Shown: positions 19,174-29,067, counted from the stretch's first letter. The stretch: DNA of 64,000 nucleotides from Enterobacteriaceae bacterium UBA2655 (GCA_002359495.1 DENB01000097.1:28467-92466), one strand, 5' to 3'. A program made the numbers and translations. Notes: generated by a model from the letters alone, not told the origin.

Positions 19174-19963
19174 TGTAGTTGACAATAAATATTTAACGCG
19201 ATTTTATTTTACTAAAGAAACAGTGTTTGATGAGCTGATAAAAATTGAAATAAGCAACTTCCCTTCCATTGATATTTCCGGGAATATTGGGAAAAATAAC
19301 TATATTTATATTAAAGAAAATGATCTTGATTATTTCAAATCGTTAAAGAAGAAAATAATATCGTTGCAAAATTGGGAAAAAAGCCCTTTAGAAAACATTC
19401 GTATTTTCCTTTTGAGCCGCTCTGGAAGTTTTAGCGTTAGAACTCGTTCTTCCAATGGAATTATAATAATAGGAAACAATTTTAAGGGGAGTTTTGAAGC
19501 TAGATTGATTAATGAGAATTCTTTTCTTTTGATAGGGGATGATATCACCGCACACGGACTTAGACTGCAAGTCCATGGAAACGGTATCTTTGTGGGTCGT
19601 AGATGTTTGATTTCAGAAGAAGTGATAATACAAGGACATGATGCTCACGCTATCGTTGATCTGGAAAATAATAGTATTATTAACTATGGTGACAAAATTA
19701 CAACCATAGGTGCTTATGTTTGGTTAGGCCGAAGAGTTACTATAATGCCTGGAGCAAATATAGGAAAAGGTTCTGTTATTGGAGCCACCTCTACTGTAAC
19801 AAAGGAAATTCCCGAGTTCTCACTAGCAGTTGGGGTACCAGCGCGCGTTATAAAATCCAATATTTCATGGTCGCGAAAACGCGACGCACATGATGAAAAA
19901 TCTCAAAAAATCCTTGAGCAACTAAAAAACATTAATGAGAAAAACGCCTATTTTCGTAATTAA
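19160..19963 (+). CDS. Hexapeptide-repeat acyltransferase (capsule O-acetyltransferase candidate)
   Basis: The 267-residue protein has a left-handed beta-helix C-terminal half with hexapeptide repeats (about residues 105-235): IGDDITAHGLRLQVHGNGIF, then GAYVWLGRRVTIMPGANIG and GSVIGATSTVTKEIPEFSLAVG. A His-Asp pair in IIQGHDAHAIVD fits the active site of this family. The N-terminal 100 residues are not recognised. It overlaps the preceding gene by 14 bases. In this setting O-acetylation of the capsule is the likely role, but an N-acetyltransferase acting on a precursor is possible. Its stop codon is one base from the kpsS stop. Confidence 0.75.
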   Translation: MNLIDVVDNKYLTRFYFTKETVFDELIKIEISNFPSIDISGNIGKNNYIYIKENDLDYFKSLKKKIISLQNWEKSPLENIRIFLLSRSGSFSVRTRSSNGIIIIGNNFKGSFEARLINENSFLLIGDDITAHGLRLQVHGNGIFVGRRCLISEEVIIQGHDAHAIVDLENNSIINYGDKITTIGAYVWLGRRVTIMPGANIGKGSVIGATSTVTKEIPEFSLAVGVPARVIKSNISWSRKRDAHDEKSQKILEQLKNINEKNAYFRN

Positions 19964-19964
19964 T

Positions 19965-21209
19965 TCAACTCAGTGTATCATTTAAAAAAACCCTCTCCCC
20001 ACCAATGCTATTAATTTTTTCAATATAATTTTTTGATTGACCATAATATACAGTATTGATTTGTGTTTCAGTCAACAAGTAATATCTGAACTTCTTAAAC
20101 AACGCCATATCCGGTTTAAAGCCCGCCTGCCAGAACTGGTGCAAATGTCCCTGATACGTCAGGCCCTTGATGTCGTACAGGGCATTGCCCATCACCTTCA
20201 GCGGTTTGTTATGAATCAGCGCTGAAATACCCGCCGTGCTGTTAATTGTCACCACCGCTTTGGCATGCGTCAACAGCTCCGGCATCGGCAAATCGTGCAC
20301 GTAAATCACGCGGCGAGAAACGCCAAACTCTTTACTTAACCGCTTAATCAAAGGCCCGTACAGACGATGGCCGCGATCCATGGGATGATGCTTCACCACC
20401 AGAAAGGTATCTTTCGGCGCCTTACGGGAAAAGGAGAAGATGACATCATTAATATAATCGCGCACATCCTCATACGGGCTGTGGTTGCGAATCTGGCTGT
20501 CGTTATATACCTGTAGGATCGCAAGGTAATAGCGCTGATCAAGGCTGGTTTGCAAATGGCTCAGAACGTTGCGTTGCAACATGCCATACCATTGCTTGCG
20601 CCAGTATGCGCGCACCCAGCACTGCGCTTCATACCATGGCGAAAAGGATTTATGGTGACGGTAGCGGTGGAACTCATGGCGATAACGCCAGCCCACCAGA
20701 TAATACCAGGTCGCGTGACCGATGCGCTTCATCGCTGAAGGCTTCAAGCTCTCTACCTGCGGCGGCGGTAATTCTGGCAGTCGACGATAAAATTCCGCAT
20801 CGCGCGGCAGCGAGGAAAAGGCGTTAACTCCGCCCTCCTCTATCGTAATAAAGTGCGGCCGCAAATATCCCTCTTCAAAAGCAAGGAAGCGAACGCCTTT
20901 CGCCTGCGCCCAGCGCTTCGCCGCCTGATGCAGCGGACGACAGTCGCCAAAACAGAGAATAGTATCGAAATCGAAATTTTTATGAGTATCGCGCAACCAG
21001 CCGGGGAATTCTTTTGGCGTGTTGAGATAAGAAAGATATTCACGCTTACGACAATAAAAACGATCGCCGCCGTTAAATATCACGTTTACGGCTTCGCGGC
21101 CCAACGATTCCAGCCATTGCGCGACATCGTTAAAGAACGGTCCCATCGGACCCTGCAATAATAAGTACTTCTTCCCAGAGAGTAGCGTTTTTAAGGCGTT
21201 ACTGTTCAT
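19965..21209 (-). CDS. kpsS: Capsule beta-Kdo transferase KpsS
   Basis: KpsS adds the first beta-Kdo to phosphatidylglycerol, starting the poly-Kdo anchor of group 2 capsules; KpsC then extends it. The 414-residue protein contains LLLQGPMGPFFNDVAQWLESLG near the N-terminus and the C-terminal Kdo-transferase segments FLVVKHHPMDRG and TINSTAGISALIHNKPLKVMG. The start at 21209 (MNSNALK) is preferred; a TTG four codons earlier is an alternative. The 3' end (up to about 20100) is AT-rich like the serotype genes. It is the last gene of kpsFEDUCS. Confidence 0.94.
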   Translation of the reverse strand: MNSNALKTLLSGKKYLLLQGPMGPFFNDVAQWLESLGREAVNVIFNGGDRFYCRKREYLSYLNTPKEFPGWLRDTHKNFDFDTILCFGDCRPLHQAAKRWAQAKGVRFLAFEEGYLRPHFITIEEGGVNAFSSLPRDAEFYRRLPELPPPQVESLKPSAMKRIGHATWYYLVGWRYRHEFHRYRHHKSFSPWYEAQCWVRAYWRKQWYGMLQRNVLSHLQTSLDQRYYLAILQVYNDSQIRNHSPYEDVRDYINDVIFSFSRKAPKDTFLVVKHHPMDRGHRLYGPLIKRLSKEFGVSRRVIYVHDLPMPELLTHAKAVVTINSTAGISALIHNKPLKVMGNALYDIKGLTYQGHLHQFWQAGFKPDMALFKKFRYYLLTETQINTVYYGQSKNYIEKINSIGGERVFLNDTLS

Positions 21210-21247
21210 AGCACCCTGCAATATTATTGTAATTATCCAGCTTTTTC

Positions 21248-23275
21248 TTAGCCGAATTTGACTTTAATAAACATTCTTAGCTTGCGGAAATAGCGCAACG
21301 CCCTTCCCGCTTTCTTTTTATTGATAAACATCTGCCCGCGTGGCGTTTGAATAAGCAGCGCGGCGGCTTCTTCAGCAGTAATGGCTTCCAGTCGCAGCGG
21401 ATGAATATAGGTAGGGTAAGCAATCAGCGTCTGATAGATCAGATCTTGCAGACTCAGCTGGCGGTTACGCCGTTCGCAGCGATGTTCATCCTGCGTCAGT
21501 CCCCAGCCGGCATAAAATGGCAGGCCGTAGCAGAACACTTTCTTGCCATGCATCAGAGCTTCAAAGCCCGACAGCGACGTCATGGTATGAAGTTCGTCCG
21601 CAACCTGAATACATTGAATAATATCGGCGTCGCTCGCCTGATCATTAGCCAGCAACGCGACAACATCATCTGGAATATCACCCTTGCGATTGCCTACTAA
21701 TACATCAGGATGCGGTTTATAAATAATAAACGCGTCCGGGTTACGCTCTCTTACCTTGCGCAAGAGATCGCCGTTGGTTTTAACAGAAAGCGTTCCCGTT
21801 TCAATTGAGGCGTCATCCTCAACCTGCCCGGGCACAAGAATAATTTTTTTGCCGCGAGCCTCGTCGGGTAATGTGAAATCCGCACCCAGGTTATATTTGC
21901 TGAGTTTATTTTCTACCAGCTGCTGACGCAGTTTATCGGCGCGTATCTGTTGCGCCAGGCTAAGCTGGCTGTGATTCAGCATGACTTCCAGATCGCTGGG
22001 GCGCGATGCGTCGTAATAGATGCCGCGTTTATCCAATACCAGCGATAACGGCGGCAATAGGTCAGAACCCAATCCTGATGAACGTAAAAACCCATCTTCC
22101 ATACGCCATAAGGGAAGCTGGCGCGCGTCCGCGGACGCCTGCCAGCGGCGTTCGCCGCGAATGCCCCAGACAATGCAGGCCGTCGCGTTATGGCAACGGC
22201 GCGAAAAGCTGACCTGATTCGCGCAGGTTTGTAAGAACGGTTTGAGGATGGTCGCCTTCCACAGCGTCAGGCCCGGTGCCCATAAATGGCCGTGTCGCTG
22301 TTGATGATGACGACGTTGCAGCGCCAGCCATTCCAGAACGGCAAACAGCGTCGCTGGCGCGCCGGTCAAAGGATCGATATAGCGGCAGTAACGCAGGTAA
22401 GCGGCAGCGAATAACTGTTCCAGCGAAGCCTTGCCGCGTCGTGCCGCCAGTTCGGCAGCCTGAGAGTGACGATCGTCGGTTAACCCCCATCCGGCGTACC
22501 AGGGCTGACCGAAGCAGGTAACGGGCTTGCCCGCCATCAAAGCCTCGAAGCCATATTGCGACGTCATGGCATAGACGCGTGAAACATGCCTTAGCAGGGA
22601 TTGCGGGCTAACGTTGTCCGCCAACAGCCGGACGCGTTCGGTTGACGCCAGACCGGCGTAGTAACCCGCTTTTTTGCCTTGCAGGACATCGGGATGCACC
22701 TTCACCCAGATAACGGAAGCCGGGTTTTCCGCTATGGCCGCCTCCAGCATGGCGGCGAAATCATCCGGGCCGGCATTGCCAAAGGTCACCGACATATCGC
22801 CGAAGGTTTGATCGACCACCAGCACCGCGCTTGTTTCCAGATTTTTGTCGGCTTCAAATGCCGGCGCCTGGTTATATTTCGACAAATCTTCGGTAACGAT
22901 GGTCTGCATCGCTTCACGGGCATCGGCGGCCAAAGGCAGATTGCCTGCGCTGTCCTGTATCAGCTTTTCCAACGTGCTGGGCTGGCGGGCATCGTAATAG
23001 ATCCCCAGTTCGTCCACGACCATCGAGAGCGGCGGCGCGCCGTTCACGCCGAGGTCCAGCGAGCGGATAAAGCCGTCTTCCAGCCGGATAACCGGTTTGC
23101 CCGCCGCTTGCGCCAGCGCCACCGGTTTAGCCGCGCTGGGGCGATGCCCCCATACCGCCACAGCATCGATTTCTTCCGGTAAGGCGCGCAGCGGCGAGAC
23201 TTTCTGCACGGGCTGCACCAGAAAGTTTTCCAGATGCGGAATACGCCAGATGCCGGAAGAGAAAATGCCGATCAT
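21248..23275 (-). CDS. kpsC: Capsule poly-Kdo transferase KpsC
   Basis: KpsC is a dual glycosyltransferase that alternately adds beta-2,4 and beta-2,7 Kdo to the lipid anchor of group 2 capsules. The 675-residue length equals that of E. coli KpsC. Two related halves are evident. Each has an EDGFxRS motif ([13 protein letters not shown] near residue 70, [13 protein letters not shown] near 391). Each also has a VxxHPD block ([18 protein letters not shown]) and a GFEALM-GK block. Its start overlaps the kpsU stop (TAATG). Confidence 0.96.
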   Translation of the reverse strand: MIGIFSSGIWRIPHLENFLVQPVQKVSPLRALPEEIDAVAVWGHRPSAAKPVALAQAAGKPVIRLEDGFIRSLDLGVNGAPPLSMVVDELGIYYDARQPSTLEKLIQDSAGNLPLAADAREAMQTIVTEDLSKYNQAPAFEADKNLETSAVLVVDQTFGDMSVTFGNAGPDDFAAMLEAAIAENPASVIWVKVHPDVLQGKKAGYYAGLASTERVRLLADNVSPQSLLRHVSRVYAMTSQYGFEALMAGKPVTCFGQPWYAGWGLTDDRHSQAAELAARRGKASLEQLFAAAYLRYCRYIDPLTGAPATLFAVLEWLALQRRHHQQRHGHLWAPGLTLWKATILKPFLQTCANQVSFSRRCHNATACIVWGIRGERRWQASADARQLPLWRMEDGFLRSSGLGSDLLPPLSLVLDKRGIYYDASRPSDLEVMLNHSQLSLAQQIRADKLRQQLVENKLSKYNLGADFTLPDEARGKKIILVPGQVEDDASIETGTLSVKTNGDLLRKVRERNPDAFIIYKPHPDVLVGNRKGDIPDDVVALLANDQASDADIIQCIQVADELHTMTSLSGFEALMHGKKVFCYGLPFYAGWGLTQDEHRCERRNRQLSLQDLIYQTLIAYPTYIHPLRLEAITAEEAAALLIQTPRGQMFINKKKAGRALRYFRKLRMFIKVKFG

Positions 23276-24012
23276 TATGCCGACGCTCCTTCGCTCGCCA
23301 TCATGGCGCGCACTTTTTCCAGACAGGCGGGCGTATCCACGCCCGGTCCGGTCGGCTGCACTTCAAAAGCGCGAATGCCGATGCCCGCATTCATCAGGCG
23401 TAGCTGCTCAAGCGACTCCGCCTGCTCAGGCATCGCTTCTGGCAGCTGGCTGTAGTTTTGCAGCACATCGCGGCGGTAAGCGTAAATACCGACATGCTTC
23501 AGATAATGCGCTTTGTCAGCGTTACGCGGATAAGGGATCGGCGAGCGGCTGAAGTAGAGTGCGTCATGGCGCGTGTTCAATACCACTTTGACGCAGCTCG
23601 CTTCCAGCGCTTCTTCGGCAGAGATGGCATGGCACAGCGTCGCCACCGGCAACGCAGGATCGTCACGCATTCCCTGCACCAGATGCGCCACGTCCTGCGG
23701 ACGGATCAGCGGCTCATCGCCTTGCAGATTGATATAAATTTCCGCATCCACTTTCTGCATCACTTCAACCAGACGGTCGGTGCCCGATTCATGATCGGTA
23801 CGGGTCATCACCACCTGGCCGCCAAAGCGCTTTACTGCGTCCTCAACGCGAGCGTCATCCGTCGCCACCCAAACTTCCGCCACGTCAGGCACCTGCAAGG
23901 CGCGTTCATAGACGTGCTGAATCATCGGTTTGCCGACGATATCCAGTAGCGGCTTGCCTGGCAGGCGCGACGAACCAAACCGCGCCGGGATCACAATCAC
24001 TGCTTTGCTCAT
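23275..24012 (-). CDS. kpsU: CMP-Kdo synthetase KpsU
   Basis: KpsU activates Kdo with CTP to CMP-Kdo, the donor used by KpsS and KpsC. It is the capsule-specific paralogue of KdsB. The 245 residues include the nucleotide-binding start [19 protein letters not shown] (residues 7-25), [12 protein letters not shown] near 71 and NLQGDEPLI near 95. AAGGAAGG precedes the ATG. The assignment as KpsU rather than KdsB rests on its place between kpsC and kpsD. Confidence 0.95.
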   Translation of the reverse strand: MSKAVIVIPARFGSSRLPGKPLLDIVGKPMIQHVYERALQVPDVAEVWVATDDARVEDAVKRFGGQVVMTRTDHESGTDRLVEVMQKVDAEIYINLQGDEPLIRPQDVAHLVQGMRDDPALPVATLCHAISAEEALEASCVKVVLNTRHDALYFSRSPIPYPRNADKAHYLKHVGIYAYRRDVLQNYSQLPEAMPEQAESLEQLRLMNAGIGIRAFEVQPTGPGVDTPACLEKVRAMMASEGASA

Positions 24013-24021
24013 TTTCCTTCC

Positions 24022-25698
24022 TTAGATATTCAGAATGACTTTCGCCGCGACCGCCAGCTGGTACAGGATGGTCGAGATGCCGCGCGTCACTTCAATATTC
24101 TTCGATTCAAACTTCGGCAGAACCATCAGCTCGTCGCCCGGATTCAGGGTATCGACATCTTCCGCATTTTCTGCAGCGCCGTTCTGGCGAATCACGATAA
24201 TTTTGGCGTTACCCGACTTCTGCGACAGGCCGCCGCATTTCTCGATGTAATCGTCAACATCCAGCCCTTTCTCCCAGCTTACGGCGTTCGGGAACAACAC
24301 TTCGCCATCCACCATCACCAGAGAGCTCTTCTCAGGAATATTGATGACGTCGCCATCTTCCAGCAGCACCGTGTCGAGATTTTTCTCGTTCAACACCACT
24401 TCGCCTTTCGGCACGACGGTGCGCGCTTTCGCGACGAAACGGCTGATAAGCTGCGCTTCCTGCATACGCAACGCGGCTTCTTCTTTAGTGGACGACTGCG
24501 CCGACAGCGACGCTTCCTCAAGTTTTTGCAGCGACAGATCCAGCATTTCTTTCTGGCGCACCGCTACCGACTGACGGTAAAGCTGAATCGCGTTCAGCTG
24601 CGACATACTGTTAGGACGGATCTGAGCAAGGACCGAACGCATGGTGGAGCCGTACGGCAACACAATCGCGTGCTCGCCTGAGTGAGCGCCCTCGACGCGT
24701 ACCTGGATGGTGCCGGCATAGCGATCTGAGCTGATAACCAGCTTGTCGCCATCCTGCAGCATACGACCCGGCGCGGAGCGAAGCGGATAATATTCGCTGC
24801 GCTTTTGACTGCCCTGCTGACGAATAATGGTCATGTGCGTCGCGCCGGGTTTCGGCCGCGCCCACTCCAGCGCTTCCGTTACCGGAATGCTGCTGTCGCG
24901 GAATTCGAAGTCATAGCTGTTGAACACATCCCCTTCAACGCTGAAGGTGTGCTGACGCGGCCCGACGACAATGGTGTCGCCGTCGGCGAACTGCGACAGG
25001 CCGAGTTTGCCGCTGAGCAGGAAGTCATAGAGGTTGATGCTGCTGCGCACGCGGTTGCCGCGTTTCACCACGATATCAACGTAACTGCCGCGATCGGGAT
25101 CGATGCCGCCCGCTTTAATCAGGTAGTTGAGCAGCGAATCGGATGTCACGCCGCCATACAGACCGGGATTGCGCACGTAGCCGGCGACAAACACCTTAAC
25201 CGGCTGCGCCTGAAGCAATGAGGCGTAAACATTTACGTTAGCCTGATAGACCTGCTTCACCCGCGACGTAATCAGGGCATTCAGCTGGCCGTTGCTGACG
25301 CCGGCTACTTTCAGCGGCCCGACGTTAGGCAGGAAGATATTGCCTTGCGGATCGACAGTCAGCGAACCGTCAAAGGTAAAGGCGCCCCACAAGCGCACCT
25401 GAATGGTATCGCCCAGCCCTACCTGGTAGTTCGGGTTAAAGCCGATGGTTGCGCCGCTGTCGGCGCTGTTGCCGGTAAACAGCTGCGCGCCGAACATCCG
25501 GCTCATCACCATCGGCGCGGTCGGAGGAGGCGTATTATCAAACCCGTCGCCGCCGGATGTCGTGGTCGTCTGCTGACCGCTAAGGAACGACGGCAGCGGC
25601 GCCGCGCCGGTCAGATTGGGATCGGCGTTAATCTCTACGGCACCGGCTTGTGCGGCCTGCCATGCCGCAAGGAGTAACAGCGACTTCATTAATTTCAT
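24022..25698 (-). CDS. kpsD: Capsule outer-membrane export protein KpsD
   Basis: KpsD is the outer-membrane/periplasmic polysaccharide export component that, with KpsE, carries capsule from KpsMT to the surface. The 558 residues match E. coli KpsD in length and nearly everywhere in sequence. A signal peptide covers residues 1-19 or so (MKLMKSLLLLAAWQAAQA). The polysaccharide-export domain starts at VGLGDTIQVRLWGAF (near residue 93), and SLBB-type repeats follow. It lies between kpsE (25-bp gap) and kpsU (9-bp gap). Confidence 0.97.
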   Translation of the reverse strand: MKLMKSLLLLAAWQAAQAGAVEINADPNLTGAAPLPSFLSGQQTTTTSGGDGFDNTPPPTAPMVMSRMFGAQLFTGNSADSGATIGFNPNYQVGLGDTIQVRLWGAFTFDGSLTVDPQGNIFLPNVGPLKVAGVSNGQLNALITSRVKQVYQANVNVYASLLQAQPVKVFVAGYVRNPGLYGGVTSDSLLNYLIKAGGIDPDRGSYVDIVVKRGNRVRSSINLYDFLLSGKLGLSQFADGDTIVVGPRQHTFSVEGDVFNSYDFEFRDSSIPVTEALEWARPKPGATHMTIIRQQGSQKRSEYYPLRSAPGRMLQDGDKLVISSDRYAGTIQVRVEGAHSGEHAIVLPYGSTMRSVLAQIRPNSMSQLNAIQLYRQSVAVRQKEMLDLSLQKLEEASLSAQSSTKEEAALRMQEAQLISRFVAKARTVVPKGEVVLNEKNLDTVLLEDGDVINIPEKSSLVMVDGEVLFPNAVSWEKGLDVDDYIEKCGGLSQKSGNAKIIVIRQNGAAENAEDVDTLNPGDELMVLPKFESKNIEVTRGISTILYQLAVAAKVILNI

Positions 25699-25723
25699 GG
25701 CTAACTCTTTAAACGTAAGACGA

Positions 25724-26875
25724 TTAATCTTTGTGATCTTCTATCACGGCCAGCAGCAGTTTCAGGGTGCCGAACATCAGGACGCACACCAGCAACCAGC
25801 AGGCGATCAGATAAGGCGAATTTGGATAGGTCGACTCTTGCGGCAGCTGCGGCGAACTGATAACCGATAATACTTTCAGCTTGCGCGCCGCTTCGACACG
25901 CGTCTTCTCAATGGAAGTAAGCGCTAACTTATAGATGTCGGTATCAAAGGAGACTTTGGCTTTGATCTCTTCAAAATCCACTGCCATGCGGTTCAGCTTG
26001 TGACCTTCCGGCGCGGTGATTTTGCTTTTTTCATTTTCAATCTGCGCCTGCAGCGAAGCGATGGCGTTTTTCGCGCTGACTACCTGAGGCGCGTCGTCGC
26101 GCAGATAGGTGAGCAGATTGCGCAAATCGGCTTCCATCTGGATCTTCTGCCCCATCAGGGTGTTTACCAGCGTACTCGCCGCCAGCGCCGACGCTTCTGG
26201 ATCCAGCACGTTGTTGTTGTTCTGGTAAGCCAGCAGCTGCGCTTTGCTTTCATCCAGCGTGGCGCGCGCCTTTTGCATCTCATTCTCAGCGAAGGTGAGC
26301 TGATCGCGGGCGATACGGTGCGACAGTTCGTTAATAAACCGCTCTGACTCTTTTAGTACGGCCTGATTGAAACGCTGCGCGAATTCCGGCGTAAAACCCT
26401 GCGTCTGGATATCCAGCAGGCCGGTTTTATCGTCATAGGAGACCGCGATACGGCTGCGGTAATAGTCAAGAAAACGCTCGGCGGTAATATCGGTAGAGAG
26501 ATGATTAAGGAAGTCCCAGCCGCTCTGACTGAACGCCTGATGAAAATGAAGCTGTTTATCCAGCACGGCCAGCATATCCGGCGAGTTGATGTACTCCTTG
26601 AGATAGAGCGCATCTTCCGCAGAACTGGGGTTGCTCGCGCCCAACAGCAGGCCGACGTTAAGGCTGCTGCCATCGATATCGCTGGAACGCTTAATGGCAA
26701 CTTTCGATTCGCTCATGTAGCGCGGCTCGCTGAAGATCACCAGATAAATCAGCAGCAGCGCCATAGGCAACAGAATAATTATTTTACCCAGGTTTTGTTG
26801 CACCTTTGCCAGGGAAAAGAACGACAAATGTTTGCGCATCCCCGATGCACCGGACTTCACATTCTCAATAAACAT
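25724..26875 (-). CDS. kpsE: Capsule export inner-membrane protein KpsE
   Basis: KpsE is a polysaccharide co-polymerase-type (PCP-3) protein that spans the periplasm and couples the KpsMT exporter to KpsD. The 383 residues have a transmembrane helix near residues 31-50 (KIIILLPMALLLIYLVIF) and a second near the C-terminus (SPYLIACWLLVCVLMFGTLK). A long helical, coiled-coil-prone region lies between them. The Pro-rich segment before the second helix (SSPQLPQESTYPNSP) is typical of the family. The ribosome site is weak. E. coli KpsE is nearly colinear. Confidence 0.96.
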   Translation of the reverse strand: MFIENVKSGASGMRKHLSFFSLAKVQQNLGKIIILLPMALLLIYLVIFSEPRYMSESKVAIKRSSDIDGSSLNVGLLLGASNPSSAEDALYLKEYINSPDMLAVLDKQLHFHQAFSQSGWDFLNHLSTDITAERFLDYYRSRIAVSYDDKTGLLDIQTQGFTPEFAQRFNQAVLKESERFINELSHRIARDQLTFAENEMQKARATLDESKAQLLAYQNNNNVLDPEASALAASTLVNTLMGQKIQMEADLRNLLTYLRDDAPQVVSAKNAIASLQAQIENEKSKITAPEGHKLNRMAVDFEEIKAKVSFDTDIYKLALTSIEKTRVEAARKLKVLSVISSPQLPQESTYPNSPYLIACWLLVCVLMFGTLKLLLAVIEDHKD

Positions 26876-26965
26876 CAGCTTTCATCATTTATATTGGGTG
26901 CTCCCGCGCCGATATGCTCAGGTAGAAAAGTTCTACTCCGGGGCGCTGCGCGGGTTATCAGGCGA

Positions 26966-27949
26966 TTAGTCGAAAATTCGTACCAGTCCGGTGACTTTAT
27001 TCTCTTTATTGGTAATCAATAGCGAAGATACGCGGTGTTTTTGCATCTTTTCTTCCGCTTCGATAATCATCGTCTCTTCAGGCAACGTCATTGGCTCTCG
27101 CGTCATCATCTGTGCCGCAGTGGCGGAGGCCAACGCATCGCTCCTTTCCATGAAACGACGTAAATCGCCGTCCGTAATCATGCCTGCAAGGTTGCCCGCC
27201 TCGTCCTGTACGACCACCATGCCCTGGCAGCCGCTGGTGATACGTGCAATGACCGTTTTGAACGGCGCGTCAATGGCGACAGAGGGCACATCGCGCTGCA
27301 TAACGTCCGACACGCGCGTGAGCAGACGACGTCCCAGCGAACCGCCCGGGTGATAACGGGCGAAATCGTCCGGCATAAACTGACGAACGCGCATTAAGGC
27401 AACAGCCAATGCGTCTCCTATCGCCATTGTCAGAGTGGTGGATGTGGTTGGCGCGAGGTTATTAGGACAGCTTTCATTGGCCATATTCAACGCCAGCACG
27501 GCATCAGCATGCCTGGCCAACGTGGAGTGAATATTATTCGTAATGGCAATAATGCGGTTGCCGAAATCCTTGAGAGAGGGAACCAGCTTAAGAACTTCGT
27601 CCGTTTCACCGCTGGCTGAAATCAGAATGAGCAGATCGTAGGGAGTGATCATTCCCAAATCGCCGTGAAAAGCCTCCGCCGGATGAATAAAAAAGCTGGG
27701 AGTTCCGGTAGAGGCCAGCGTTGCCGAGATCTTCCGACCGACGTGGCCCGATTTTCCCATGCCTGAAACGATGACATGACCTTTGCAGGTCATTATCATC
27801 TTTAATGCCTGAATATACTGGACATCATCCAGTCGCATCGCCAGATTCTGCAATGCCGAACCTTGTTCAGTCAGCGTTTGCTGTACCGATGCGATAAATG
27901 CAGAATTTGCGGATTCATCAACAATTTTTTTATTGGGCGTTTCAGACAT
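26966..27949 (-). CDS. kpsF: Arabinose-5-phosphate isomerase KpsF
   Basis: KpsF converts ribulose-5-phosphate to arabinose-5-phosphate, the precursor of Kdo, and so supplies the capsule anchor. The 327-residue protein has an N-terminal SIS sugar-isomerase domain (VIVSGMGKSGHVGRK near residue 59, ISASGETDEVLKL near 110) and two C-terminal CBS domains (about 205-327). It is the first gene of kpsFEDUCS. No strong ribosome site is visible. The housekeeping paralogue KdsD is the alternative, but the context decides for KpsF. Confidence 0.96.
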   Translation of the reverse strand: MSETPNKKIVDESANSAFIASVQQTLTEQGSALQNLAMRLDDVQYIQALKMIMTCKGHVIVSGMGKSGHVGRKISATLASTGTPSFFIHPAEAFHGDLGMITPYDLLILISASGETDEVLKLVPSLKDFGNRIIAITNNIHSTLARHADAVLALNMANESCPNNLAPTTSTTLTMAIGDALAVALMRVRQFMPDDFARYHPGGSLGRRLLTRVSDVMQRDVPSVAIDAPFKTVIARITSGCQGMVVVQDEAGNLAGMITDGDLRRFMERSDALASATAAQMMTREPMTLPEETMIIEAEEKMQKHRVSSLLITNKENKVTGLVRIFD

Positions 27950-28675
27950 TTTTTACTGGTTTCATGAGCGCGGTTGTCATGGCCGCTTGCGCACTCGGCG
28001 GCCAACAATCTTAAGATTGATTTATAGAATCGTTTCCTTTTTATGCGCTTTTTCAGACTGACCACGCTTTTTATCCTGCCAAAAACAGGCAATAAAAAGC
28101 CGTCCCGGCAAAGACAGGAAATTTTTGAGCTGAGCCAGATTGCGTATCGTTTGTGTAAGAAACCCCGACAAACGAAAGGAAGTTAATGCAGCCTTTATTT
28201 AACACAGCGTAAGAATTGGCACAAGAAATATAAGATTTTTCTTAGCTATTTATTAGCTGACATCAAAAATTCATGCCAGAACAAAGGGATTACGTAACAT
28301 AACCCGGGTTTAAATAATATTAAATTCAGTAGGTTATTAAATCACATAAGCCTGAAATTAAGGATTCGCTGGTAGAAGAATATTTGGTCAGATAACCATC
28401 ACTTTTCATTTGCATTGAAATAGCATGTAACACCGGATTAACAAAAGAGAAGCGGCAGGTCAGCAGTGCGCCAGATTCTTTCACAGAGACGGCAACCACT
28501 ATAAGAGCGGATGTGACTTAATTGAAATTGATGTATTACTAGAAGACAGGCAGGAGCCAAAGAATAATACTTACTTATGATTCTTTAACGGTGACATATT
28601 CAGATTGAAAGGAGAGCAGACTGGCGCGGATGTCAGCAAACGACAGCTCCAGGAACGCGATCGCCATGGCCTGGC
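27950..28675. other. AT-rich intergenic region upstream of kpsF
   Basis: About 725 bp without a supported gene. It must hold the region 1 (kpsF) promoter. A perfect 14-bp palindrome (CAATCTTAAGATTG) lies at 28006-28019, about 60 bp upstream of kpsF. The stretch is AT-rich like other capsule promoter regions, but I cannot place -10/-35 elements or IHF/H-NS sites reliably. Confidence 0.55.
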
Positions 28676-28777
28676 TCAATAATCGTCTTCAATATCTTTG
28701 GCTGCAGATTTAACGATACAGAAAGCCAATCCTGCCAGAACGAGAAGCAATCCGATTAACGCCGTGGCATAACCCAT
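28676..28777 (-). CDS. Small hydrophobic membrane peptide, 33 residues
   Basis: A 33-codon ORF begins MGYATALIGLLLVLAGLAFC, then a short basic/polar stretch (IVKSAAKDIEDDY). One transmembrane helix covers about residues 4-21, with an acidic C-terminal tail. A near-ideal ribosome site (GGGGAGG, 5-6 nt before ATG) supports translation. I do not recognise the family. It lies between the capsule region 1 promoter area and speA, on the same strand as both. The role is unknown; a link to the capsule or to speA is only positional. Confidence 0.6.
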   Translation of the reverse strand: MGYATALIGLLLVLAGLAFCIVKSAAKDIEDDY

Positions 28778-29067
28778 AACTTACCTCCCCGGTTTGCAGC
28801 GCTCAGAAGCAGGCTGCTTGTACGCTCAGAGAACTCCCCAGCGATAATAAAGCGATAATGTGACCGTTTTTCTATCGGCCAAGTATAACCGTTGGCAGAG
28901 TGACGTTTCATGACGGAGGCTTTAAGACGCTAAAATAAGATTATTCCCTTTCCGATAAGCGCAGCCCTGCTGGCAACGCGCGCTTCCCTGTACTGCGGAA
29001 CGGCAATACAGAAAACGAATGACTATTGTAGGGGTTGATACTGGGCTCAGTGGCGCTGGCGTTAAAA

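Noticed and set aside
28630-28713. 27-codon ORF on the + strand overlapping the small membrane peptide gene
   Set aside because: A purine-rich stretch lies upstream but too far away, and the peptide has no feature. The opposite strand has the far better ribosome site.
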